The translations under genes and the position numbers were made by a program. From contig CM067374.1 of the NCBI GenBank assembly GCA_034401795.1, positions 92,875,222 through 92,939,221 of the forward strand: a DNA stretch of 64,000 bases, in the 5' to 3' direction. This DNA is from Chaetoderma sp. LZ-2023a. Lineage: Eukaryota > Mollusca > Caudofoveata > Chaetodermatida > Chaetodermatidae. The notes below the pieces were generated by a model. That model did no database searches and was not told where the DNA came from. It saw only the letters and a list, made by a program, of their open reading frames with translations. This document shows, piece by piece, positions 24,755-35,245 of the stretch; positions within the stretch are counted from its first letter, which is position 1; each line of letters begins with the position of its first letter.

Positions 24755-24758
24755 TTAG
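24606..24758 (+). CDS. Putative small secreted peptide in module H, copy 1
   Basis: ATG at 24606 opens a 50-codon frame. It starts MECRRCLLAASICCVLISAG, a plausible signal peptide (short basic start, then hydrophobic core), continues DYGRGCNHEAAEDDNTK, and ends NTENGH before a TAG. The sister copy at 28264 has the same frame with one replacement (Asp to Ala). Unrelated LINE sequence follows, so this copy may be only a fragment. No known family recognised; the antisense frame is also open, so coding status is unproven. Confidence 0.3.
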   Translation: MECRRCLLAASICCVLISAGDYGRGCNHEAAEDDNTKTMIHGGGNTENGH

Positions 24759-24775
24759 GCATTGGAACACTTTAG

Positions 24776-25388
24776 GATGCACGCCAAAGAACTGGAAAAA
24801 TGCGTGTAAAAAACAAAAACACCTCTACCTTGTCTACCAGCAAACGCAAGGGACCTGGCATGGCGATTACTCCATCGAAGGCTATGGGTCGGCCATCTGA
24901 GTTAAATGTGCAAAATAACAAGTACAGACCGGTGTTTATTATGTAATACCGAGGAGGAAACAATAGACCATCTGTTTACACAGTGTTGTATAGCTACAGG
25001 CTTTTGGGTATATATCAATATGCTCCTTGCTAAATTTGGAATCAAATATGTGAAATTAATGGCTGAAACAATTATGTTCAAAGATTGCTCAACTATCGGA
25101 CGAATCATTAATAGCAAGGAGAAAGAATTGTTAGTAACCCTGATATCTGTGGGAGTGTGGGCCATTTGGAAACATCGGTGTTCAGAGGTCAGAGATAAAA
25201 CAGGAAACAACCACCAAAGAGCCATAGAAGCTATATTTCGATCATTGTTGATAAACTGCATTCATTGTGAATTTTACAGGCTAGTGGAACATGGAAAAGA
25301 AAGTAGATTTAAAGATATATGGTGCAAAACTGGCCTAGTATCAATTGAACATGGATATCTAAAAATAGCAGAAGCAGAACTTGTATAA
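24776..25388 (+). pseudogene. LINE ORF2 remnant, zinc-binding C-terminus
   Basis: The C-terminal domain found after RT in Tx1-type ORF2 proteins is recognisable. It starts NARDLAWRLLHRRLWVGHL (about 24838-24895), then after a small frame change reads CLLCNTEEETIDHLFTQC (CX2C...HX4C) from about 24930. The frame from 24906 is open to a TAA at 25386. Endonuclease and RT are absent, so the element underwent internal deletion or template switching. 25390-25780 contains no gene. Confidence 0.75.
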
Positions 25389-25789
25389 GCTAGCACACTC
25401 GCTGCTTGTTGTATTTTGATATATGGTATTTTATTTTATTTAATTGAGTTAATTTTAAAATTTTAATGTCTTAGGAGATGATAATTTTGACGAATAACCT
25501 AACCTTGGGAATCGGTATATTTAAATATCAATTGAGCATCGCGTCAATATTCTGGAGGTGATCCGACTTTCGAGTTCATTAGGTTAACAGAGTATGACAT
25601 CTTACATATATACAATTAACATCCTGTTGTAAATGTTTACTGTAGGTGTATTTGTTCCAGGGTAATTTACAAAAACTTACAATGAAGTAAATTTAAAATG
25701 TGAACCCAGAGCGCCATCTATGTAGTCATAGTTTGTATACTTTTGCTTTGTGCATTTTACGACATAAAGGCTACTACGCCTGTTCGGTA

Positions 25790-26050
25790 TTTAAGAACCG
25801 GCCAACTGGCGTCAATGAGCGACCTTTTGTTACTTATGGACGAGTCACCTCGCCACTAGTTGGCGAGCTGCACTCGCCATTTGGTCCCAATACTATATGG
25901 TGTGCTACGTTAAACTACTAGCCTGCCGGTCATGAATCGGCTCAATGAGTAGCAGCAACTTACTGCTAATTATTGATGAGTCACTTTACCACTTATTGGG
26001 TAACTATGCTCGCCATTTGGGCCTACACGGTGTGCAAATAGTAATGGCTT
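25790..26050. repeat. Diverged tandem duplication, period about 134
   Basis: gagtcacct-gccact-gttgg followed by ctcgccatttgg-cc occurs at about 25843-25885 and, diverged, at about 25977-26020. The first copy includes the inverted pair cgccactagttggcg. No gene seen from here to 26300. Confidence 0.6.
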
Positions 26051-26302
26051 TGTTGAATTATATTATGTTATCAGCTCTTTATTGAGGTTTTTGTCTATGT
26101 AGTTATGCCATGGGTGTGGTATATGGTAATAGAGTATTTTAGCTTGCACTGTTTTGATATGTTAAGTTTATATTGTTATTCATATACTATTAATTAAGCC
26201 TGCTATTTCACCCGATTTTTTATGGGGGTTTGCAAGCCTTTTTTAAAGGAGTTCCTCCGTGAGGTGTGTCCGACTGCGTCAGCGTCGGATTTTCAAAAAA
26301 AA

Positions 26303-26352
26303 GAAGTAGTAGTAGTAGGAGGAGGAGGGGGAGGAGGAGGAGGGTTGGGGCG

Positions 26353-26383
<31 letters not shown>

Positions 26384-26485
26384 GCTGGTGGTGCTGGTGG
26401 GGGTGGTGGTGGTGGTGGTGATGGGGTGGTGGTTGCGGTGGTGGTGGCGGTGGTGGTGGCTATGGTGGTGTTGATTGTGGAGGTG
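26303..26485. repeat. Compound trinucleotide microsatellite
   Basis: GTA, GGA, GTT and GGT runs in succession, with frames that read poly-Gly, poly-Cys and poly-Val. Not coding. The 26490-26970 stretch is AT-rich without a recognised gene. Confidence 0.92.
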
Positions 26486-26975
26486 ATGGTAGCCAGCAAC
26501 AGTAGTGTAAATATAAATGTGTTCATGTAGGTCTCCTCTTGCTGACTAGGATGCTATCAGCACACCACCCCCACCCATCCCACCAACTTAAACCCACTCA
26601 CCCCACCCCACTCCACGGTCTTACAGCTACAATGCATCTTGACTCAGCAGACCGATGCGAATAAAACATTAATTACCACATCATATTCAACCATTATCTG
26701 CATCAGTCTCTTTTCAAAACGTGTGTTATTACCTACTCTACAGAATGTCTGCTGTATATATTGCAGGTAGTGTTGTTTAAAACTGTTGCTGTCAATATAA
26801 CAATTGTTTACAACAAGATTATTTATCACACTATTTGAATGAAAGTCATTGCTGCCCATGATAGTCAAACTGTTTCCAAATTATTCAGCAAATTATTGAA
26901 AGGGTTAATATAGAATGTATTATGTCATACAAAATGTCAGCATATGCCGGTGCATGCAAATAAATATATGTGAGA

Positions 26976-27194
26976 AAACTAACTGGTCAAATCGGCTTCT
27001 GCAGTGGTCTTGAGAGATGTGCCTTTGCAGACTACTAGAAGAAGAATTTTTGTGAATCTACAGCTGAAATATCTGGCAGGATCCAGTCATTTCAGTAGAA
27101 TATTCTGAAAAATAATCTGATCCTGGTCTGCAAATGGAAATTTTATATGGGAAAAGTACAATATTCTTGAAGAATCTGATGGTTAAGGTGTTAA
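26976..27194. repeat. Family A MITE, diverged
   Basis: cggcttctgcagtggtcttg at the left, ctggtctgcaaatgg at the right and a TTAA at 27191-27194 identify the family. The central palindrome has been altered (ggatccagtcatttc remains). Confidence 0.7.
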
Positions 27195-27314
27195 ATGTTC
27201 GCGTAGCCGTTATTATGACTAATATATTATTCATTAATATGCGTGCAGTGATGTAAGATAATTTGTTTCCTCCGCTCCAGCAGATGACTTAAAATAAAGC
27301 ATACTGTTGAATAT

Positions 27315-27425
27315 TGCATGTCTATAGAAGACTATTTTTGAAAGGCTGCCACTGGAATGACTGGCTCGCTCACACAGCCAACCATGGCCTGTAAATGGAC
27401 ATTCCTCATAACCACTACAGATGAC
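27315..27425. repeat. Family A MITE, partial
   Basis: Contains agaagactatttttgaa, ccactggaatgactggctcg and ctgtaaatggacatt, the left core and right arm of family A. The partner half of the palindrome is deleted. Confidence 0.65.
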
Positions 27426-27738
27426 GTTTTTTGCCGCCTGGAGTATGAAGGACTGGCACAAGAGGGATTAACATTCCCGTCATTATCAGTACGTGTCCAG
27501 CATGAAAGCATGAAAGAGCTGTTTATGATGGTTCTGTTATGCGTCCTTTTGGCTAGTCTTATAGGTCGATATATGTATATAATTTTGTCAAAATAGATTT
27601 CTCGCATTTTGATATATAATTTGGAATGTATTTTGCTGTTCTGTGTTAAATCGTTGGCAACAGAATAGAAAGTGATTATCATCGTCAACTGCATTACATC
27701 TATCACATAGTCTCATCTCGATCTATTCCTATCGATCG

Positions 27739-27860
27739 TGAGGGTGTAGTGCGGATCGATTAGGCGGCGTGTCGGAACACCTCCCTGTACGGTCCTATGG
27801 GCCGGCGTACATAGCCTATAAGAGTCAGAACGTGAAAACTGAGTCCGTAAAAGTGCACGT
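27739..27860. repeat. Dispersed repeat K, copy 2
   Basis: Matches 13108-13205 in the blocks gcggatcga, cctatgggccg and gtaaaagtgcac. Length and ends are uncertain. 27430-27738 and 27861-28200 hold no recognised gene. Confidence 0.4.
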
Positions 27861-28223
27861 TGGGCATGCGCGTCAATGCTAGATAGCATGCCTATGCTGC
27901 ATAAGACAGTTGAGGGTATGGCATCTTTTATGTATATAATCGCCCGTATTCTCAAATTGTTAATACGAGGCCCATTTTGGGATGAATCATAACCATGATT
28001 CGCGCGGAAACACGGATACACTTACAGAATAAAAAATCCGACAAGAAATGGCTGAGATATCATTTAATTAAAATCCAAGCCAATTAATGCTGGTGTAGGG
28101 CGATCATTGTGCATGCTCCATCAGGCTGAGAGGTGAAGGTCGCTATGACGTCAGTGTCATGCGCTTTCAGCCTGATATTCCTTCAACATAGGCGTGCACT
28201 CATTTGTTGCACACCACCCATGG

Positions 28224-28412
28224 CGACTCCTGATTAGTCACCATAAAGTATGCCGTTGGTCGAATGGAGTGTCGACGCTGCTTGCTTGCTGCTTCCATCT
28301 GCTGTGTACTTATATCTGCTGGTGCCTACGGACGAGGTTGCAATCACGAAGCCGCCGAGGACGACAACACGAAGACGATGATACATGGAGGTGGAAACAC
28401 GGAAAATGGACA
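28224..28412 (+). repeat. 189-bp module H, copy 2
   Basis: Second copy of the 24566-24754 module, direct orientation, 3658 bp away, two mismatches. Here no LINE sequence surrounds it. Confidence 0.9.
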
Positions 28413-28449
28413 CGGAGGTCGTGATTGGCATTGCTTTGCTTTGATGTAG
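28264..28449 (+). CDS. Putative small secreted peptide in module H, copy 2
   Basis: ATG at 28264 opens a 61-codon frame. It begins MECRRCLLAASICCVLISAG, followed by AYGRGCNHEAAEDDNTK, then a Gly/His-rich tail GNTENGHGGRDWHCFALM. The start resembles a signal peptide with likely cleavage after residues 20-23, leaving a mature peptide of about 38 residues with two cysteines. The frame extends 11 codons beyond the shared module. No transcript evidence, no family recognised, and a 105-codon antisense frame overlaps it, so this is tentative. Confidence 0.3.
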   Translation: MECRRCLLAASICCVLISAGAYGRGCNHEAAEDDNTKTMIHGGGNTENGHGGRDWHCFALM

Positions 28450-29780
28450 ATGCTGTCGCTCTCTCCGCTCTTCTCTCGCCATCGCTAGATGAACATTTTG
28501 GCATAAGTATGAAAGGATTTTAAGTGACTCGACGACGTGACTTAAACCCATTTAACTCCCAAATAGTGCCACGTGCATTCAACTTATTATTTTTAATGGC
28601 AACAGATTATAATTCTAAGTTAAATTTGGATATTTAGTTTACAAACACTGGATTTTAAGTGTAATTTTGCCCGTTTCTTGTTTATTTAATCACAGGCCAT
28701 TATGTTAATTTGTTTCTTCTTAGTTGATATTATTATCATTCAGTTTCATCATAATATTCTTTATTTAAATTTGTCCTGATTTCCGTTTTGAGATTTTATT
28801 TAACAGACTGCCCTCCACCTCCATCCCACCTCCATGAGAAATAAAGTAATTCCCCCTCCCACCCCCTCCTCAACTCAGCATACAACATAGACACCTGCCA
28901 ACAACAATTCATTAGGAAACATCAGGCAACACACTCCCAGCAACAACTTAATTTTTCGACTTTTTTCAGTTTTAACGCTTGTTTATAGCAACCCTTCGGG
29001 GAAGCATCGCAACCCTTCGGGGAAGCACCTCGCAGAGTGAGTCATGGCCCAATATACCAACTAAACCTAAACCTAAACACGATTCCTCAGTTGGGACGAG
29101 GGGACGGTGCGATGCGGTAACATTATCCGGAGACAGTTCTAACCAGGTACTGTGCAGCGCAGCTGTTCTGGCAATCTGCGCCAGGACAATTCAATAAAGT
29201 TCTTGTATCCGCGATCGTGAGCCAGCCTTGTCAAGCGCCGTACACATATTTTGGAAGCCCCTCAATAATAAACTAATAGAAGGTTCTCCCAAACCGACCC
29301 TGCGGATCCCATAGGCGCACCAACGTCTTTCTGGTTGCGCAGTGACAGAAACTACACGATACCTTCAGCAGTTCAGGAAACAATACATCCTAAATTAAAC
29401 AGTGGGCCATCCTGCCCATTATGAACTATCTCGCCAATTCTTGCCTGTATCATGCCTAAACCAGTGATCCTAAGCTAAGCACGCTCCCAGTGCCTTATCT
29501 AGTGCAGTCTGCTGCACCATACTGTATGCCGTTTCACCGCTGAACATTGCAACCGGCGCCAGTTGAGCAGCGGCGCCGCTCGTCTTTCTCCGTATTAAAT
29601 CTACGAACACTTGTGCCGAACTCTTGTGCCTTGCAACTATATAGCTGATACGTGTGGTCTCTTCTACACCGTCATACAGCTGTCTCATTTCGTCTCATCA
29701 ATGACTGGCTGATTATTTACTGTGATATATAATTATCCTAAATTGTACTTGTTATAGCCTGCACGGTCTTGTTCATTTAC
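28450..29780. other. No gene recognised
   Basis: AT-rich to 28800, then pyrimidine-rich. A short minus-strand frame at 29470-29688 starts MRQLYDGVEETTR, faintly like the gag start of BEL/Pao elements, but nothing supports it further. Two direct copies of caacccttcggggaagca lie at about 28987-29030. Confidence 0.5.
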
Positions 29781-29784
29781 ATAA

Positions 29785-29950
29785 ATGCGCCGATGACTAG
29801 CAGGCGCAGCTAATTTCTCATTAATTATAAATGCGCTGATAACTAACAGGCGCCGAGTTAAGTTCTTTTAATTATAACACACCGATGACTAAAAGGCGAT
29901 CTTAGTTATTATATTTTATTATATGCGCAATGATTACATATAGGCGCATT
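29785..29950. repeat. Tandem 47-bp repeats with GCGCC/GGCGC arms
   Basis: Four units spaced about 47 bp apart: tgcgccgatgactagcaggc at 29785, a close copy at 29832, and decayed copies near 29879 and 29923. Units are joined by taattataa-like spacers. Each intact unit is a small inverted repeat (GCGCC ... GGCGC). Confidence 0.75.
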
Positions 29951-29984
29951 AAGGTCAGCTAGACCTTTTTAATTGTACTATATA

Positions 29985-30065
29985 AATTGTACTACAGCGA
30001 GTGCCGTTTCTGGGCTATGCTTTCTATTCTCTTCAGTTAGTTAGTTCTAAATAAATATTACACTC
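29985..30065 (+). promoter_or_regulatory. Promoter-like TATA followed by AATAAA
   Basis: tatataaattg at about 29989 lies just after the GC-arm repeats, and ctaaataaatatt at about 30048 follows within 60 bp. Repeats, TATA and polyadenylation signal in this order recall an LTR, but no second LTR or internal coding region was found. 30066-31130 shows no gene. Confidence 0.25.
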
Positions 30066-31139
30066 GCTTAAACTTACACTACAGAACTTCAAGTAGTACA
30101 CCACAGCTAAACTTGTTCTAAACGGCAACACTTTTTCACTAAGAACCGTTCTTGTGCCTGTACCAATAGACACGAGATACAGCAAAAAATCTTACCTAAA
30201 CATTTGTTCAGATATTTCAGTTAGGTCATTGCAGCAGTCAAAGTAAATTGCAAACACAGTGTACTGTTTATTGTAAAGCTCGCTTTCCGGTGCCACATCC
30301 AGTAACCGTGGATCACCACTAAAAGAGTCTATGCAGGCTAAGAGTCTAGAAAGACCATTTAATAACTAAAAGCAGCAATCTGTGTCTAAGTCAATACTCC
30401 GGCCAATCTGGTCATTACATTGAATTGCTAACTCCTCCCACCAGTTAGATCAGATCCGACCCTTGAAATCGCATAGGTTTCTCGACGGCTAGAATCCAAA
30501 TGGTGACGTTTCATACACCCACAGTACCTTCATTTACATAGTCTTATAGTCTTAATATAGTCTTAAGCCAAAGTAGGAATTCACTGTGCAAACAAAATTA
30601 TTGTAGGAACAGAGTGGCAGTGAATCATGAGCATTTACATAACCCTAACAGAGTTAAACCTTGGCTCCAGGGACCGAGCCGTATACGGCTCGTTCTCGAC
30701 TCTCTGATGGCAGCAGAAGATGCTAGTAGCAGACTAACACTACAGTGACTGGAAGGGGTTAGTGGGCCATCCCACGCCTTCAAGGAAGGTCACCATAGTC
30801 TGCCATCAGCTTCTTCGGCCCCGTCCTAACTAGATAGGGTACTTACTTAAATGATTCTCTGCTGTCCCATATTTTTGTCTTGTTATTTGTGGTTTTGCAG
30901 ACACTTAGTTAGAAGTCGCCCATCGGCTTCAGTGCCAGCCACCCTGGCAACATATACGCGCAGTCTGCTTGATGCAGGTATTCAATGAGTCAAACACGAG
31001 ACGGGGCCTCGAACAAATGCGCCAGGAAGGTGAACCTTGTTTAAACTAAGTAGGCGTAGGTCGTTTGAGGCATAAATCCTTCTGTATTTGGACATAAAAA
31101 TAGCTGTCAGTCTAGCTCCCTAGAAAGACCGCTAAACTA

Positions 31140-31479
31140 ACGTGGCAGCTACTAAATCTTACAGTTTCGGCTGGACCAAGTTCTGTTGAAATCGGCCCAC
31201 CGTTCCTAAACACGTAAAACAGCGCACATCCCTTAACCCAAATACAACACGCATATATAATTCAACACATCGCTTTGCTTTGAATAAGAGATGGGTAATA
31301 CCAATTCTCTTCCTCCGCTGTAACGTAGGGGCAATTATCCTGTGACGGAGGCCCGCGCGAGGCACTTTCCTCTCGCCAAACCAATTTATTGGCCCGATTG
31401 AGGCTACATTAGTTTATATTAAGCTAAGTATATACATATACGTCAGGCTGCACATGGCTTAACCCCCACTAGGTTACCT

Positions 31480-31562
<83 letters not shown>

Positions 31563-31890
31563 TAAGTTAGGTATCTTTGGCGAGATTACCATACACGTCG
31601 CAGCGACGCCACTTACATTTAAAAGGGTACGTCACCTAACTGACAGCTCGTCCCTTTCTCATTTCTTTTAATAAGCCAGTCCACGACTCGCTGAGCTCTA
31701 CCTATACAATCTAACAGGTGCAAAACTAAACTGAATATGCATTGCCATACAGGTTGCACAAACAGCTGGGATAACACTGTGGTACTGGGCATAGGCGGGA
31801 ATGCTCGTTCGGTCCCACTGGAATGTAATTTTTGCTCCAGTCCTAGAGGCTGATTTTTGTATGCACCAGTCACTCTCAGTCTCCCTTCGC
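31140..31890. repeat. Dispersed repeat L/M, copy 2, with (TA)n insertion
   Basis: Diverged copy of 13490-14480. The gtgacggaggcccgcgcgag block is at 31343 and the gctcgttcggtcccactgga block at 31803. A (TA)n microsatellite of about 75 bp (31482-31556) lies between them. I recognise no protein family. Confidence 0.55.
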
Positions 31891-32293
31891 AATCCCCGAG
31901 ACTAGCTAACCTGCATCATTGGGTCGGCACATACCGATGGTACGAGTCAGATACTGAGGAGGAACAGACGAGATGGCGAGGCGTCGGAGCTACAAGACGA
32001 TGTGAGTTGCCATATGATTACAGATTGTGAGGTGATGTATTTGAGGCTCCGCTCCATGGAGGATATATGGGTGGAACGTGGTGTGGTGGGGATCGAGGTT
32101 GGCAAATAAGGCATATCAATAAGACATTGTGCATTATAGCAGCACTGTTATTGGAACACTTCATTGTTGCTTGCAGCTATATTTACAATTTATTTTTAAG
32201 CTCCATAGTATACAATAATTATTATATTCAGTCAGGGTTTTCTGGAGATCTTCCTTTGGCTACAGAAGAAGCGAATCTGTGATTATTACTCAC

Positions 32294-32443
32294 TCGTTCT
32301 TGGCTTGCTTGCCCAGTGCATTTGTTGTGCTGTGCAAAAACCCATGACCAGGTTCCTTCAAAACTTGGCGTGCAACAAGGCAACTGCCCATTGGCAAACA
32401 CCCCGCATGCGATGGCAATGACAATAAGTTTCAACATGGTCAT
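32294..32443 (-). CDS. First coding exon of a probable ependymin-related secreted protein
   Basis: On the minus strand, ATG at 32443 (a second at 32437) starts MTMLKLIVIAIACGVFANG, a textbook signal peptide, followed by QLPCCTPSFEGTWSWVFAQH. A PCCTP-x-FEG start right after the signal peptide is typical of invertebrate ependymin-related proteins. The exon ends after 50 codons at a strong donor: cga, then GTGAGT (plus-strand positions 32288-32293), phase 0. A TATA-like tatataag lies upstream on the same strand (plus 32739-32746). Later exons, which should lie at lower coordinates, were not recognised; repeat L/M occupies part of that space. Family members are lysosomal or secreted lipid/calcium-binding proteins. 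Confidence 0.5.
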
Positions 32444-32738
32444 ATTTGCGATGTTTGCTGAAGCCAGGTGGTTTATGCACCGAACCAGTCCAAGAGTCGC
32501 CCATATAATATGTCCACACACCTGACACGTGTAATTAGGTTATGCACGACAATTCCAGACAATCGCGGTATCTTGACCCAGGTAGATTAAGACCAACATG
32601 GATGTGCTCGATATAACTGATAAAACCATTAACCCGATCGTGATTTCAGGCATGTAATGAATCATAGGATTGCAGGGCATAAACAAACGGGTGCACGTGG
32701 TCGCGGTTATAGCAGGATACATAGGCCTATACTGCTAG

Positions 32739-32746
32739 CTTATATA
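32739..32746 (-). promoter_or_regulatory. TATA-like box upstream of the ependymin-like exon
   Basis: Minus strand tgtgtatataagctagc, about 295 bp upstream of the start codon at 32443. The distance would imply a 5' UTR of roughly 265 bases. Weak evidence on its own. Confidence 0.3.
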
Positions 32747-32939
32747 CACACGTTTATATTACAACTGAAATCTATACCACCAAGATAATGCACACATGAT
32801 TCATTGCTTCTGATGAAGGCTATGCACTTGACGAAAAGTTAATCTACAGTTTAATTGTCATTGAGTGTTTGACCGGATATATATTGCTGTCGAATTGAGC
32901 TAAGCACGTCAAAGTGTACCCGGTAGTACATTATATATA

Positions 32940-34595
32940 CACCTGTGCAAAAGTTAAGCACCAGCAAAAACAATAGAACGTAGAAACATGATGGTACAAC
33001 TAGGCTGCCATACTTTTTGTCCCCGCGTTAGCTGACATAATTCCAAGTACGAAATGCACATGCATGCATGACTTCACGCCGCTTGATGACCGTGCGTGAC
33101 GGGAAACAGCACACGTGTTCAGTTATGTAAAAGTCCAGTTTGAGGTGTAGAACATTACATACAGATTTAGGCGACAAGATTAGGAATTTTGTGTTCATGG
33201 CCGTGGTTTATTTGTACAGAGAGAATTAGCTCTTGATTGTGAACCGCTATGGCAAGACGAAGGTTAAGTGATCGTGTGAAATGGCAAATCATAGGCATGC
33301 ATACCACTGGTATGTCATGCAGAGAGATTGGCAGACAGCTGAACATTAACCATACTGTAATCAGTCGTTTGATTGCAAAACATGGGCAAACTAACGAGGT
33401 GAAGGACAGGCCTAGATCTGGAAGACCGAAGAAGACTACTGCCCGTGATGATCGAGCCCTAGTACGCCTTGTTAGGAGATCTCCATTCACCAACAGCAGA
33501 GTGCTCAGCCAGCAATGGGAAACGCGCAATAGAGTGTCAATGTCTACTGTCAAAAGGAGACTGTATGCTGCTGGCATGAAAGCTAGGAGACCTGTCAGAC
33601 GTCCTCTCCTCACTGCACACCACAAAGAGGAGCGCTGAGGTGGTGCAACGAAAGAAGACACTGGAACATGAGATCCTGGAGACGGGTACACTGGTCTGAT
33701 GAAAGTCTGTTCCTGCTTCATGCCACAGATGGTCGAACTCGTGTATGGAGGTCCAGACGCACGGCGTACGACCAACGTAACGTCATGGAAGAAGTTCCAT
33801 TTGGTGGAGGTTCCGTTATGATATGGGGGTGCATCTCATTTGATTGTAAGCTGGATCTGTTGACTGTACCTGGAACACTAAATGGACAAAGATATCAAGA
33901 TTCCATACTGGATAGAGTTGTGGTCCCTCATTTTGTAAATCATGCACCTGGAACCCACCCTATATTCATGGATGACAACGCCCGACCACATCGTGCTAGA
34001 GCTGTGCATGAATACCTCCGCCAGAATGCCATCGAAACCCTACCATGGCCAGCAAGGAGCCCTGACATGAACCCTATTGAGCATATCTGGGACATTCTGG
34101 GAAACATGGTGAGAAGGAGGGATCCTCCTGTGCAGAACCTACAGGAATTAACAGACGCACTCCATCTTGAATGGCAACGAATACCACAATGGCGTATCAG
34201 TCGGTTGGTGACCAGCATGAGACGTCGTGTCCAGGCCGTCATCCAGGCACAAGGTGGATATACCCAGTATTAATAATGACAGTCTCAAACTCGTGCACAG
34301 ATGTTAAACTTCGTTTTCAGACACCATTAATGACAATCTAGCCACGTGTGTCAACTGTAGGGCAATAGTTGTCAGTTGTGTCAACGTAACCATATTCAGG
34401 CCTCGTTTTCAAGTTCAATCAAAAACATACAGTGTTTCCCCACCATCATAATCAGCATTCCTCTAGTTGCATTATTACCTCTTGCACTAAGATGGATGGG
34501 TACATAAATGTGTATGCTATTGCTTTCTTCATAGCACATGAATATACCCTCGCATGTGCGTAAAAATAGGGTGGTGCTTAACTTTTGCACAGGTG
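32940..34595 (+). mobile_element. Tc1-like DNA transposon, near intact
   Basis: Perfect 24-bp terminal inverted repeats at 32940-32963 and 34572-34595 (cacctgtgcaaaagttaagc at the start of the left one), each bordered outside by TA (32938-32939 and 34596-34597), the canonical target duplication. The 1656-bp element contains one transposase gene with a single frameshift. Identity of both ends and only one lesion indicate a recent insertion. Confidence 0.95.
33249..34273 (+). pseudogene. Tc1-like transposase (DD34E), one frameshift
   Basis: The N-terminal half (33249-33638) holds the paired-like helix-turn-helix DNA-binding region: MARRRLSDRVKWQIIGMHTT, then MSCREIGRQLNINHTVISRL, and a GRPKK AT-hook-like linker. 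One base is missing near 33636, after HHKEER; reading then resumes as RWCNERRHW in the frame that ends at 34273. The catalytic triad is complete: Asp in HWSDESLF, Asp in FMDDNARPH and Glu in SPDMNPIEHIWD, with 34 residues between the last two. Combined length is about 341 residues, normal for the family. The enzyme would cut and paste its own element at TA sites; this copy needs enzyme from elsewhere. Confidence 0.93.
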
Positions 34596-34869
34596 TATAT
34601 GTCAAAGTTCGGATACCCAATCCGATTACTCCAATTATGCTGATTGGATATCCGAGCGCTGAAGGTACGGTATCATGTGGCACACAATTATCCGACTCGA
34701 GAACTCCTGCATCACGCCAGAGTAAATGTGCTCGCATGTGTAGACAGTTAAACCAAGATGGCGTCTTCTTATGATAGAGTGAATGTTATTGTCACAACGA
34801 TATCATCTTCTACATCCATATCGCCATGTACAGTATGCATGAGGAGACATTTAATTGGATTGCAGGCTA

Positions 34870-34985
34870 TATCAAGTCATTCATGACGTCATGATTATGA
34901 CGTCATGCTACACGTCACTTAGTTGGTTATGACGTCATATGATCGATGGATAAACATGGAAAGGTCCATTGACGCCATCGTCAGT
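34870..34985 (+). repeat. Family B terminal fragment with three TGACGTCA sites
   Basis: tgacgtca occurs at about 34884, 34899 and 34930, followed by atatgatcgatggata and the family B terminus ggaaaggtccatt. The hairpin and box side are missing. Confidence 0.75.
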
Positions 34986-35037
34986 ATTTTTGGCATGACA
35001 TAGGCCCTACTAGACATAAATCAAGGTTAATCATTTG

Positions 35038-35130
35038 ATGCCAAAGCCGGCCTCTGCAGTGTTCTGAGAACTATCACTCTTTGCCAAGAGCAGACATTTA
35101 CTATTGCAGGGAGACCGGCTTGTCATGATT
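35038..35130. repeat. Family A MITE, degraded
   Basis: aaagccggcctctgcagtg matches the left end of family A (compare 59580); the remainder is rearranged. Confidence 0.5.
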
Positions 35131-35139
35131 TTTCGTCCA

Positions 35140-35245
35140 GAAAATAAATTTGGATGAGCCGAAGAGCACGCAGCTTGCCCTTTTCGGACATAACATTAGC
35201 ACGCGATTTGTCTCTTCCAGTGTTTGCATTTTTGAGCATGCAAAA
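35140..35245 (-). repeat. Dispersed repeat N, copy 2 (inverted)
   Basis: Minus strand shares aaacactggaagagacaaat, atgtccgaaaagggc and ttattttctggac with 21170-21295. The following stretch, 35250-36180, has no recognised gene. Confidence 0.6.

Noticed and set aside
28234-28551. 105-codon antisense frame across module H
   Set aside because: No motif; overlaps the signal-peptide frame and both nucleotide differences between copies change its residues.
29060-29080. Telomere-like cctaaa repeats
   Set aside because: Only three units, internal, and not followed by more; ttaggttagg at 13519 is likewise two units.
29470-29688. Minus-strand frame starting MRQLYDGVEETTR, faint BEL/Pao gag resemblance
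   Set aside because: A single short stretch; no protease, RT or second LTR found.
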